Made by a program: the position numbers and the translations under genes
Shown: positions 46,495-55,116 of the stretch, piece by piece
Layout of the letters: every line of letters begins with the position of its first letter
Position numbering within the stretch: position 1 is the stretch's first letter
Notes under the pieces: model-generated
The model's input: the letters and a program-made list of their open reading frames with translations, nothing else
The model's database searches: none
What the model was told of the DNA's origin: nothing
Assembly (NCBI RefSeq): GCF_050268245.1
Contig: NZ_JBNNGK010000002.1
Span: 248,001 to 312,000 of the forward strand
Reading direction: 5' to 3'
Source of the DNA: JBNNGK01 sp050268245
GTDB lineage: Bacteria > Pseudomonadota > Gammaproteobacteria > Enterobacterales > Enterobacteriaceae
Length of the DNA stretch: 64,000 nt

Positions 46495-47328
46495 TTACAG
46501 CGGACGCAGCACGATGATACCCGGTGTGGCGAGGACATAGTCGATAAACGGTGAGTCCACAACGCGGTGGTTATGTTCACGCGAAGAGGCATTACGCAGC
46601 ATGGGGCCTTCGGGGGTCATCACGTAGATGCCGACGTGGGTGACGTCTAACCCGTTTAAATGGCTGTAAATCCCAATGTAGTCGCCGGTGCGTAGCTGAT
46701 TCAGGAGCTGTTGATCAACATAACCGCCGGGTATGTAACTCACGCTACGCGTCACATTGGGCAAACCGGCAAGATACTGGCTGCCGTCAGCTTTTTGGTT
46801 GAGGTGTTTTTCCAGTGTGATGGCATGCGGACTGAGCTGCGTGGTGATATCTTTGGCGATGATTTCAGGCTGATGCGCCCAGTCACTGAAAAAATGTTTA
46901 CGTTTTAAGAACCTTACCTCACCGTTGATGTAACGTGTGGCGATCAACCGTTGCACAAACTGTTGCTGCGTATTGGCATGTCTCAATGCTTCAACGTAGT
47001 CGAGATAGGTGAAGCAATCCAACCCGCGGAAATCTACCACTAATTTTTCTGGTAGGGTGGCAGAGCCCACCAGCCTGTCAGCCACATAGGGCGTGCCGAG
47101 AAACTGCTGCGAAATGTGTGCAATAGCAGAACCAGCATCCAATGGCGGCTGCGTTTGACGCGTTGTTAAAATGCTTTCAAGTTTATCGCGGGTGGTTGTA
47201 TCAATTTGCATGTAGGTTTCCGTAGCGGAAGTAGGATTTGTCGTTGGATAGGCGGCGGTGGGCATCGGTGTTTGCCTGGCGCAGCCGGTTAATAAAACGA
47301 TCAACATCCATTGAGCTGCCTTGCTCAT
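46495..47328 (-). CDS. DUF1460 (amidase-like, NlpC/P60 fold) lipoprotein
   Basis: 277 residues. Signal peptide with lipobox LLTGC near residue 15. The DUF1460 domain shows a Cys-His pair in GLDCFTYLDYVEALRHA and LDVTHVGIYV, the catalytic pattern of papain-like peptidoglycan amidases/peptidases. ATG 47328 is preceded by GGAGAG; a slightly longer frame is less likely. Cell-wall turnover is the likely role. Confidence 0.82.
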   Translation of the reverse strand: MSKAAQWMLIVLLTGCARQTPMPTAAYPTTNPTSATETYMQIDTTTRDKLESILTTRQTQPPLDAGSAIAHISQQFLGTPYVADRLVGSATLPEKLVVDFRGLDCFTYLDYVEALRHANTQQQFVQRLIATRYINGEVRFLKRKHFFSDWAHQPEIIAKDITTQLSPHAITLEKHLNQKADGSQYLAGLPNVTRSVSYIPGGYVDQQLLNQLRTGDYIGIYSHLNGLDVTHVGIYVMTPEGPMLRNASSREHNHRVVDSPFIDYVLATPGIIVLRPL

Positions 47329-47435
47329 GTTTCTCTCCGCGGGCGACACCTATTTGTTAGGTGATAACAGTTGAACGCTATCTTGCCGGTTGAAGAGTAA
47401 ACCTTAGCTAAACTGTGAACGTTATTTTTAGCGGG

Positions 47436-47978
47436 TTAATAACCGACTTCGTTGTTGAACGGTAAATACCAAAATAACGCAATTTCATGGTCGGCGATGT
47501 CCGCTTGACCACGGTAGAGTAAACGGTCGATCCCGCCCAGCGTAAAGCCGTAACGCTGGTAACAACGGCAGGCCGTTAGGTTATTGTTTTGCGTTTCCAA
47601 CATCAAGCCTGCGGTATCATGCTCATGCGCCCACTGCTGCGCGGCATGCAATAACGCGGTTCCGATGCCCCGGCGGCGCGCATAGCGGCTGACAGCAACC
47701 TCTTCGATTAAGGTGTAATCATTCCAGTTTTTGCTCAATGTGATATGCCCAACCGCCACGCCTTGATAGCGTGCGAGGAAGGTGTCGCCTTCATCATTTA
47801 CGAAAGGTGCCAGCGGGTAATTTTTGCGAAATGGCACGACAGGCAGGATTGGCCACTGTTCAAATGGCGTGTCAAAGCTGGGATGGGCGTAATGCTCAAC
47901 GTAGAAAGTGAAATCGTTATCTTCCAGATAACGGTGGGGCAGATCGGTGATGCGTTCAATCACGATCTCGCTCATCAA
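47436..47978 (-). CDS. GNAT-family N-acetyltransferase
   Basis: 180 residues. The acetyl-CoA loop is RYARRRGIGTALLHAAQQWA, followed by LMLETQNNNLTACRCYQRYGF. The overall layout resembles streptothricin-type acetyltransferases, but substrate assignment is not safe. It overlaps the upstream acyltransferase gene by 4 bp, so the two are co-translated. Confidence 0.85.
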   Translation of the reverse strand: MMSEIVIERITDLPHRYLEDNDFTFYVEHYAHPSFDTPFEQWPILPVVPFRKNYPLAPFVNDEGDTFLARYQGVAVGHITLSKNWNDYTLIEEVAVSRYARRRGIGTALLHAAQQWAHEHDTAGLMLETQNNNLTACRCYQRYGFTLGGIDRLLYRGQADIADHEIALFWYLPFNNEVGY

Positions 47979-48442
47979 GGCAGCTCCCGTAAAAGTTTGG
48001 CCGGATTCCCAGCATATATCCCTTTCTGGGTAATGTTCTTGGTCACCACTGCGCCCGCGCCAATTACGGCATCGTCGCAGATCGCGACTGCTAAAATAGT
48101 GGCACCGGAACCGATCGACACCCGATTACCGATGCGCGTATGCCCCCAACTGTCGGGATTGGCATTAGGCGCGCCTGCTTTAAACAGATCGTTGGCGAAC
48201 ATGACGCCATGACCGACAAAACAGTCCTCGCCAAGGGTGACATATTCGCAGATAAAGCTGTGCGACTGGATTTTGCTGCGTGCGCCCACGCGGACGTTTT
48301 TTTGAATTTCGACAAAGGGTCCGACAAACACGTCATCGCCCAAATGGCAGCCATACAGGTTGCTTGGCTCGATTACCATCACGTTTTGGCCGATTTCGAC
48401 ATTGGCAATGCCGCTTTGGCGGGTACGGAGTTTTTGCGTCAT
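47975..48442 (-). CDS. Hexapeptide-repeat (left-handed beta-helix) acyltransferase
   Basis: 155 residues made almost wholly of hexapeptide turns (VGPFVEIQKNVRVGARSKIQSHSFICEYVTLGEDCFVGHGVMF). The tail IGAGAVVTKNI...GNPAKLLREL is typical of sugar N/O-acyltransferases such as WbpD-like proteins. Paired with the GNAT gene downstream, suggesting a small two-enzyme operon modifying a sugar or antibiotic. Confidence 0.85.
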   Translation of the reverse strand: MTQKLRTRQSGIANVEIGQNVMVIEPSNLYGCHLGDDVFVGPFVEIQKNVRVGARSKIQSHSFICEYVTLGEDCFVGHGVMFANDLFKAGAPNANPDSWGHTRIGNRVSIGSGATILAVAICDDAVIGAGAVVTKNITQKGIYAGNPAKLLRELP

Positions 48443-48643
48443 GATGTTCCCTCAATGCACTAACAGATTGATTATAGAGCAAACCGCCGGGTAATCCTTG
48501 CTGAACGAACGTTTTTTCAGCGACTGGCTATACTTTATACAGGGGGGAGCCCCGTAGTCGCGGTCCTCACGCGGGCAGGTTGTTCGCCTGAGGTGTGAAT
48601 ATCCTCGCCGAGAACGACGTGCGGCGAGTTGAGGAGGTGTCTC

Positions 48644-49234
48644 ATGGTTAATCATGTTTGGGGGCTTTTAGCGCATCCTAGCACCGAGTTCAAAGAAATT
48701 CAGCGTGAGAACGAAAGTGTCTCACATCTCTATACGCATCACGTGCTGTTGTTGGCTACGATCCCGGTCATCTGTGCGTTTATCGGCACCACGCAGTTGG
48801 GTTGGCTTTCTGGTGATGGGCATGCCATTCAACTGGCTATGTCTACGGCATTCTATACGGCGATCGCATTTTATCTGTTGATGCTGGTCGGTGTCGCGGC
48901 CATGGGAAAAGTGATTCACTGGATGGCGCGGCGTTATGAGTCGCGCCCCAGCCTGCATCGATGCATGGTTTTCGCAGGCTACGTCGCAACCCCGATGTTC
49001 CTCAGTGGCGTTGTGGCGCTCTACCCGGTGGTGTGGTTGTGCCTGTTCGTCGGAATTATTGGCCTGTGCTATTCGGGATATTTGCTGTACTTGGGTATTC
49101 CCCATTTCCTGAATATCGACAATCGTGAAGGCTTCATTTTCTCAAGCTCCACCTTCGCTATTGGCATTTTGCTGCTTGAGCTGTTGCTTGGGGTGACGGT
49201 GTTGATGTGGGGGTATGGTGCCTGGTTATTTTAA
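48644..49234 (+). CDS. yohC: YohC, YIP1-family inner-membrane protein
   Basis: 196 residues, five membrane helices. Start region HVWGLLAHPSTEFKEIQRENESVSHLYTHHVLLLATIPVICAFIGTTQLGW and FAGYVATPMFLSGVVALYPVVWL match E. coli YohC. ATG 48644 follows GAGGAGG by 6 nt. Function unknown. Confidence 0.93.
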   Translation: MVNHVWGLLAHPSTEFKEIQRENESVSHLYTHHVLLLATIPVICAFIGTTQLGWLSGDGHAIQLAMSTAFYTAIAFYLLMLVGVAAMGKVIHWMARRYESRPSLHRCMVFAGYVATPMFLSGVVALYPVVWLCLFVGIIGLCYSGYLLYLGIPHFLNIDNREGFIFSSSTFAIGILLLELLLGVTVLMWGYGAWLF

Positions 49235-49257
49235 CGTTCATCATTCTGATGCGGTAA

Positions 49258-49291
49258 GCCCCTTGCGCCAGTCATACATGACGAAAGGGGC
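49258..49291. terminator. Hairpin between convergent yohC and the aldehyde dehydrogenase gene
   Basis: GCCCCTT / AAGGGGC with a 20-nt loop, centred between two convergent genes; may serve both. Confidence 0.6.
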
Positions 49292-49305
49292 ATGTCGCCC
49301 GCGCG

Positions 49306-50675
49306 TTAATGCGGGTTGTTCACCACGACCAATTTCTGATTCACAAACTCTTTAATGCCTAAGTCTGACAGCTCGCGGCCAAAACCGGAACGCTTCACAC
49401 CGCCAAACGGTAACTCTGGCGCCGTGTCGGTCAGTGAATTGACGTACACCATGCCGGTTTCAATGCGTGATGCCAGTTTTTTAGCGCGCTCGATATTGGT
49501 GCTAAAGATCGCGCCGCCCAGACCGTAGTGTGAATCGTTAGCGAGTTGCACTACGTCATTGTCATCCTTCGCAACGTAAACCTGCGCAACAGGGCCGAAA
49601 AACTCCTCGAAATAGGCCGGGTTATCACGGCTAATGTCGGTCAAAATGGTGGGTTCGAAGAAGTTTCCTTCGTGTTGCGGCGTTTCTCCGCCGTAATGCA
49701 GCTTGGCGCCGTGAGTAAGGGCATTGTTGACCTGCTTGACTAAGCCTTCAAGTGCCTCTTTTGACGACAAAGGCCCCAGCGTAGTGGACTCATTCAGTGG
49801 ATCGCCCATCTGCGCTGCGCGAAAATGTTCTGTTAGTTTTTGCAAAAACGCCTCAGCAACCTTCTCCTGTACGATGAAACGTTTCGCGGCGGTACACACC
49901 TGCCCGGCATTGTTTAACCGGGCTTGCGCACCGATTTTAGCGGCTTTATCGAGATCCCCATCGTCAAGCACCACGAAAACATCATTGCCGCCGAGTTCCA
50001 GCGTGGCCTTTTTCAGTTTCTTCGCCGCCTGTGCCGCCACAACGCTGCCAGCTTTTTCTGAACCGGTTAGCGCGACGCCCTGTATACGATCGTCGGCGAT
50101 AAGATGGGCTACTTGCTCTTGCGAAATAAACAGGTTGGTATAAGCGCCTTTAGGGGCCCCGGCATCGAGCACCAACCGTTCGAATTCGGCGGCACAATGC
50201 GGCACGATACTGGCGTGTTTTACCATCACCGGATTACCCGCCGCCAGATTTGGTGCCAATACGCGCATTAATTGATAATACGGGAAGTTCCACGGTTCCA
50301 CCGCCATCAGCACGCCGATCGGATGGTGCTCTACCCAGGCTTCACCCAGACTCGAGTCATAGCGCACCGGCGCTAAAAATTGTTTGGCATGCTGGGCATA
50401 ATAACGGGCGATTTGCGCGCACAATTGCACTTCGCCACGGCTTTGGCCGATCGGCTTGCCCATTTCGACGCTGGCAATTTTTGCCAATGCTTCAACCTGG
50501 CTGTCTATCAGATCGGCCAGTTGGTGCAAGATTGGCAGACGTTGATCGATATCGCCTTTGGCCCAGTCGGAGTGATACAGCGCATCGGCCTGTGCCAGTG
50601 CGTCTTCAATCTGTTGATCGGTGTATATTCTTTAATTAACTGATTATTAAAAGGGTTAATCGTCTGATATGGCAT
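49306..50675 (-). pseudogene. NAD(P)-dependent succinate-semialdehyde-type aldehyde dehydrogenase, 2-nt frameshift near the 5' end
   Basis: ATG 50675 with a perfect AAGGAG site begins MPYQTINPFNNQLIKEYT. At about 50620-50626 the frame is lost: the sequence TATACACCGAT has an extra AC relative to the expected TATACCGAT. The rest (TDQQIEDALAQADALYHSDWAKGDIDQRLPIL...) continues in another frame to 49306. The body has ELGGND, the catalytic Cys in NNAGQVCTAAKRF and FGGVKRSGFGREL, close to the Sad/GabD2-like family. Total span 1370 nt is not a multiple of 3. The 407-residue remainder could be read only from TTG 50529. Confidence 0.8.
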
Positions 50676-50846
50676 GAAAAGCTCCTTTCGTCGCGCAGGG
50701 TGACGCAGGGCAAACGCCCGCAGTGACGCAGAAAAATCTGCTGCGTCTACCCTTAAGTTTAGACGATAGGGCTGGGAAACAACGCGATGTTGGTGAGTTA
50801 CCGCTGTAGCCCCCGACATACGCGGCCACAGCGGCGATAGCAGATG

Positions 50847-52565
50847 TTACGGGATATTGCTGCCCCAATTTTTCAGCTTACTGGTTTTCCCCAAGCCGGG
50901 GTTAAAGCTGTTGGTCGGATCGCTTTGTTGATAGAAACGCTGTAAGTCTGGTTTCGCGTCATACAGATGGCCGACGTTATGTTCTGCGGGGTATTCGGCA
51001 CCGCGCCGATCGAGGATGGCTAGCATCTGCTGTTTTAACCGATGCGTATCGACGCCTTTTTTCACCACATAATCCTGATGGAACACATGACACATAAAAT
51101 GGCCGTAATACAGTTTATGCACCAGTTGGCTGTCGATTTCCGCTGGCAGGGTTTCGAACCATTCGGTGTCGTTGCGGCGTAAGGCAATGTCTAGTGCCAG
51201 AATATCTTCGACTTGTTCGCTATGCACCGCATGGTAACGCACGGCGGCACCGGCGGCGGCAAAACGATGCAAAAACGCTTTTTTACCTTCATCGGCGGTG
51301 CAAACGAAAAATTCGCCTTCGGCGGTGGTGAAGTACTGCTTCAAATAGCTGTGGGCCTCTTCGATACCGGCGCCGGCCATTTTTAGCAGCAAATGATGTT
51401 CAAAACGATCGCGATACGCTTTCATGCGTTTCGGCAGGTGGCTGGGTGCTAAATGGCTTAACCCCTGCATCACTCGATCGGTCAGGTTAGCCGGCAGCAG
51501 CGGCAATTTGTTCACGGTCGCATCGACGCGTCCTTTCAGCGTGAAGAAACGCGGCATGTGGTCGGTGCCGAGCTTATCAATCATCATGAAAGTATCTTTG
51601 CCGTATATTTCAGCGATATCAAAAATATCGCGGTGCAGGTATTCACCGGCTACCGGCAGATTGTCGAACTGGCTGAGCATGTGACGACGCAGTTCCGTCA
51701 GCACCGCCGTATTATTGGTGCCGATGTAAAATACCTGCTCTTGCGCCTCTTTTTCGAAGGTGTCGAGACGCACGGCAAATACCGCCAGTTTGCCAGCGCA
51801 ACCTGAGGCTTCGTATAAGCGGCGTTTATCGGCGTTAAAGCGTGACGGGGTGTCGGCATCGACATCACGCACCCGCTCGGCATACTCGTTATCCGAAGCG
51901 CGCAGTTCGCCGTACTCGACATCTTCCGGCCGGTAATCTCCTTGCTCCAGGCGGGTGAGGATTTCTTCCGGCGTGTCGCCAAGTTTTATCCCCAAATGGT
52001 TGATCAGGCGCAGCTGGCCGTCAGCATCCAATTGGGCGAAAAGCGCCATTTCGGTGTAGGCGGGGCCGCGTTTTACCAACGAGCCGCCGGAGTTATTGCA
52101 CACGCCGCCAATTACCGAAGCCCCAATGCAGGACGATCCAATGACGGAATGGGGTTCGCGGCCATAGGGTTTAAGCCGTTTTTCCAACTGATGGAGCGTG
52201 CTACCGGGAAAACCAACCACTTGCTTCCCCTGATCCAGCACCTGCACATGGTCGAGCCGTAGGGTACTGATGATGACAATATCACGATCATAATCATTGC
52301 CGCTGGGCGTTGAACCTTCGGTCAGACCGGTATTAGCCGCTTGCATGAGGATAATTTTATCGGCCGCAACGCAGGCCTGTAGAATGTGCCACAGTTGCAA
52401 CAGCCGGGTTGGGAACACCACGGCCAGCGCCTTACCCCCGCCGGAGCGGAAGCCTTTGCGATAGCGCTCTGTGCTGCGTTCATCGGTCAGCAGCTGTGGG
52501 CCGCCGACGATGCTTTTCAATTGGCTGATGAAGGCTTTCTCTTCGCTGCTTGCGAACTGTGTCAT
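50847..52565 (-). CDS. dld: Dld, quinone-dependent D-lactate dehydrogenase
   Basis: Membrane-associated FAD enzyme that oxidises D-lactate to pyruvate and feeds electrons to quinone; 572 residues, as in E. coli. FAD-binding PCMH motifs: ILMQAANTGLTEGSTPSGNDYDRD and SVIGSSCIGASVIGGVCNNSGGSL. The membrane-binding and cap domains follow, with GHFMCHVFHQDYVVKKGVD and a terminal PTNSFNPGLGKTSK. Intact. Confidence 0.96.
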   Translation of the reverse strand: MTQFASSEEKAFISQLKSIVGGPQLLTDERSTERYRKGFRSGGGKALAVVFPTRLLQLWHILQACVAADKIILMQAANTGLTEGSTPSGNDYDRDIVIISTLRLDHVQVLDQGKQVVGFPGSTLHQLEKRLKPYGREPHSVIGSSCIGASVIGGVCNNSGGSLVKRGPAYTEMALFAQLDADGQLRLINHLGIKLGDTPEEILTRLEQGDYRPEDVEYGELRASDNEYAERVRDVDADTPSRFNADKRRLYEASGCAGKLAVFAVRLDTFEKEAQEQVFYIGTNNTAVLTELRRHMLSQFDNLPVAGEYLHRDIFDIAEIYGKDTFMMIDKLGTDHMPRFFTLKGRVDATVNKLPLLPANLTDRVMQGLSHLAPSHLPKRMKAYRDRFEHHLLLKMAGAGIEEAHSYLKQYFTTAEGEFFVCTADEGKKAFLHRFAAAGAAVRYHAVHSEQVEDILALDIALRRNDTEWFETLPAEIDSQLVHKLYYGHFMCHVFHQDYVVKKGVDTHRLKQQMLAILDRRGAEYPAEHNVGHLYDAKPDLQRFYQQSDPTNSFNPGLGKTSKLKNWGSNIP

Positions 52566-52661
52566 GCCGATCTCCCTGTCTAGTGACCCAATGTGCAGTG
52601 ACAGGAACGTTGCCGTATTCCTGCCATGCCATCGGTTGCGTAGCGATGATTTTGCGTTCGA

Positions 52662-53456
52662 TTAATAGCGCGCTAAAAAGCCTTTCTGGCGTTCTTCGTC
52701 ACGCAGCGTCAGGAGCTCTATCCCATCAGCCGTTACCGCGACGGTGTGTTCCCATTGGGCGGATAGTTTTTTATCGCGCGTGATCACCGTCCAGCCATCT
52801 TTCTTTTGTTTGATCCGGTGGTCGCCTTGGTTAATCATGGGTTCGATGGTAAAGACCATCCCTTCTTGCAAGACGGTGCCGGTTCCCGGCAAACCGAAAT
52901 GCATCACCGCCGGTTCTTCGTGCATTTCACGGCCAATACCGTGGCCGCAATATTCCCGTACGATACTATAGCCCGCCTGTTCTGCATGTTGCTGGATGGC
53001 ATGACCAATATCGCCCAGTGTTGCACCGGGTTTTACCGCACGAATGCCAGCCCACATCGATTCATACACCGTGTTCACCAACCGTTTAGCCACCGGCGAT
53101 GGCTGGCCGATACAGTACATTTTGCTGGAGTCGGCAATGTAACCGCCGTTTTCCAGCGTGATATCGACGTTAATGATCATCCCACTGCGCAGGATTTTGC
53201 TTACGGACGGAATACCGTGACATACCACCTCATCAATCGAGGTGTTTAGCACGTAAGGAAAATCGTACTGGCCTTTGCTGGCAGGGCGCGATTTCAATTC
53301 GTTGACGATGAACGCTTCGGCACGGTCGTTGATTTCCATGGTGGAAATGCCTTCACGAATGACGCCATCAAGCATAGCAAATACTTTGGCCAGCAGTGCG
53401 CCAGCGTGCCGCATTTTAGTGACTTCGTCCGCTGTCTTGATCACAATCTGTTTCAC
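52662..53456 (-). CDS. map: Type I methionine aminopeptidase paired with a ParD-like gene
   Basis: 264 residues. Metal ligands Asp-Asp-His-Glu-Glu are visible in NVDITLENGGYIADSSK (Asp pair), CGHGIGREMHEEP (His) and FTIEPMIN (Glu); the final Glu lies in WEHTVAVT. It removes initiator Met. It is translationally coupled (ATGA) to a ParD-like gene, an arrangement that marks a second, accessory Map rather than the essential copy usually found near rpsB; which copy is essential here cannot be told from the window. Confidence 0.92.
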   Translation of the reverse strand: MKQIVIKTADEVTKMRHAGALLAKVFAMLDGVIREGISTMEINDRAEAFIVNELKSRPASKGQYDFPYVLNTSIDEVVCHGIPSVSKILRSGMIINVDITLENGGYIADSSKMYCIGQPSPVAKRLVNTVYESMWAGIRAVKPGATLGDIGHAIQQHAEQAGYSIVREYCGHGIGREMHEEPAVMHFGLPGTGTVLQEGMVFTIEPMINQGDHRIKQKKDGWTVITRDKKLSAQWEHTVAVTADGIELLTLRDEERQKGFLARY

Positions 53457-53656
53457 TCAATCATCTCCTTCAGCGTCAGCGCGTCATCGCTCATCATTTT
53501 TTTTACCAATTGCGGGTAGGTTAATTCTGGATAGAATTCCGCCAACATCCCCACTTTGATCCAATGTTCCGCCTGGGCGTTGATCGAGCGCGTCATCGTC
53601 ATGCTGGCAAGCCGCAGATCGTCATGTAAAGCGTCGGAGATTTTCACAATGCCCAT
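53453..53656 (-). CDS. ParD-like ribbon-helix-helix protein
   Basis: 67 residues, start ATG 53656: VKISDALHDDLRLASMTMTRSINAQAEHWIKVGMLAEFYPELTYPQLVKKMM. The N-terminal beta-strand plus two helices fit the ribbon-helix-helix fold of ParD-like antitoxins. No ParE-type toxin follows; the partner is map, overlapped by 4 bp. It probably binds the operator just upstream and autoregulates the pair. Confidence 0.82.
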   Translation of the reverse strand: MGIVKISDALHDDLRLASMTMTRSINAQAEHWIKVGMLAEFYPELTYPQLVKKMMSDDALTLKEMIE

Positions 53657-53675
53657 CGCTGTGCTCCATAAATGA

Positions 53676-53700
53676 AAAGTATACGGAATGTATACACTTT
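53676..53700. promoter_or_regulatory. Inverted repeat, candidate ParD-like operator
   Basis: GTATAC-GGAAT-GTATAC, flanked by AAA and ACTTT, 20 bp upstream of the ParD-like start. Symmetric 6-bp half-sites suit ribbon-helix-helix dimers. Confidence 0.55.
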
Positions 53701-53829
53701 ATATGGTGATGGTTTGGCATATCGTGGTGCTGATGAAGTGAGAGAATTTCTTAAATGCTCAATAAACAGAACAAAACTACGCGTTGTGCCTAAGAAACTT
53801 CTTCTTATAATCCGTCTGGCTTTTACGAT

Positions 53830-53980
53830 CTCGTTATGGCGAGGCTCCTATACAAACATAAGTTATCGTCCTGATGGCATCGAGAGAGGCCACACAGGGT
53901 AAAACAGGTTTCATCGAATCAAGGTGTTGCCAAGATAACTTCCTTATTGGGATACGTTGTATAGTGCTAAACCCAAGACG
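53830..53980 (+). ncRNA. M-box (ykoK) magnesium riboswitch upstream of mgtE
   Basis: The conserved core of the M-box is readable: CGTTATGGCGAGGCTCCTAT, then ACATAAG, CGTCCTGATGGCATCGAGAG, GCCACACAGGGTAAAACAGG and ATACGTTGTATAGTGCTAAA. It precedes a Mg2+ transporter on the same strand, as expected for an RNA that folds on Mg2+ binding and shuts off uptake. About 70 bp separate it from the mgtE start, enough for an expression platform. Confidence 0.85.
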
Positions 53981-54015
53981 TGGGGATCGGCTACCCGCTA
54001 GTCCTGTCTTGTCGC

Positions 54016-54043
54016 CCCTATGAGATAATTTCTTCATTAGGGA
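54016..54043 (+). promoter_or_regulatory. Hairpin that can hide the mgtE ribosome site
   Basis: CCCTATGA ... TCATTAGGG can pair (one bulge) and would sequester AGGGA, the mgtE ribosome-binding site at about 54039-54043. No T-run follows, so the riboswitch probably acts on translation. Inference from sequence only. Confidence 0.55.
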
Positions 54044-54051
54044 ATTCCGTT

Positions 54052-55062
54052 ATGTCTATGATTAATCAATCTCTGCCTACGCCTGTTTCTTCACGACCAG
54101 AAACAGACTCTGTCGGCGCGTACATGAACCGCACTTTTTTTACCTTAGAAGCCGGCATGTCGGTGGCGGCAGCGCAGCAACACTTCTTACAACAGTTGCA
54201 AACTGATGATATTCCGTCTCAGGTTTTTATCATGGAAAAGGCGCGTTTGTGCGGCGTGCTATCGGTCAAAAAATTACTGCAACAGGCTGATCAAACCACG
54301 TTGATTCGTGAGCTGATGACCGCCTCCTTTTTCCATGTTTCCCCACAGGATGAACGCGCTGAGGTGGCACCGTTGTTGGCGAAAAATACCTTGGATGCGG
54401 TGCCGGTACTGGCGCAAGGGGAATTGGTCGGCATGTTAGGGGATAAGGAAATACATCGGCTTATGGATGACGATGTGACCGAAGATGCCCAGCGCCAGGG
54501 GGCAAGCCTGCCACTGGATACCCCCTACTTGGACACCAGTCCGGTAACGTTATGGAAGAAGCGCGCGGTCTGGCTGTTGTTACTGTTTGTCGCTGAAGCC
54601 TATACCAGCACGGTCTTACAGGCGTTTGAAGACCAATTGGAAGCCGTGATTGCGTTGGCCTTCTTTATCCCGTTATTGATTGGTACCGGCGGCAACAGCG
54701 GTACACAAATCACCTCAACGCTGGTTCGTTCGATGGCGTTGGGTGAGGTGAGTCTACGTAATCTTGGCGCGATATTGCGTAAAGAGTTAACCACTGGCCT
54801 GATGATTGCCGTCACGATTGGCTTATTTGCTTGGGTTCGCGCCATCATTATGGGAGTAGGCACCGAGGTCACACTGGTCGTCAGTTTAACCTTAGTGGCG
54901 ATTATTCTATGGAGCGCTATTGTTTCTTCAATTATCCCGATGCTATTAAAGAAATGCGGTATCGATCCGGCGGTGGTATCGGCACCGTTTATTGCCACCT
55001 TTATCGATGGCACAGGGTTAATTATTTACTTCGAAATCGCCAAGTTTATTCTGGATATTTAA
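54052..55062 (+). CDS. mgtE: MgtE-type magnesium transporter lacking the N-terminal helical domain
   Basis: 336 residues against about 450 for standard MgtE. A CBS pair is present (FFTLEAGMSVAAAQQHF; FFHVSPQDERAEVAPLLAKNTLDAVPVL) and five membrane helices with the pore motif PLLIGTGGNSGTQ and the C-terminal APFIATFIDGTGLIIYF. The cytosolic N domain that senses Mg2+ is absent, so control may rest more on the M-box. ATG 54052 follows AGGGA by 8 nt. Confidence 0.9.
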   Translation: MSMINQSLPTPVSSRPETDSVGAYMNRTFFTLEAGMSVAAAQQHFLQQLQTDDIPSQVFIMEKARLCGVLSVKKLLQQADQTTLIRELMTASFFHVSPQDERAEVAPLLAKNTLDAVPVLAQGELVGMLGDKEIHRLMDDDVTEDAQRQGASLPLDTPYLDTSPVTLWKKRAVWLLLLFVAEAYTSTVLQAFEDQLEAVIALAFFIPLLIGTGGNSGTQITSTLVRSMALGEVSLRNLGAILRKELTTGLMIAVTIGLFAWVRAIIMGVGTEVTLVVSLTLVAIILWSAIVSSIIPMLLKKCGIDPAVVSAPFIATFIDGTGLIIYFEIAKFILDI

Positions 55063-55079
55063 CGAGGTGAATGGGAAAG

Positions 55080-55097
55080 GGCGCAGTGCGCTGCGCC
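55080..55097 (+). terminator. Hairpin after mgtE
   Basis: GGCGCAG-TGCG-CTGCGCC, a perfect 7-bp stem 18 bp past the stop, without a U-run. Confidence 0.5.
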
Positions 55098-55116
55098 TAA
55101 TATTGTCCAGCAACAT

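Noticed and set aside
48500..48640. GC-rich stretch before yohC as a structured RNA
   Set aside because: Some short inverted repeats are visible but no known RNA family or consistent fold could be supported.
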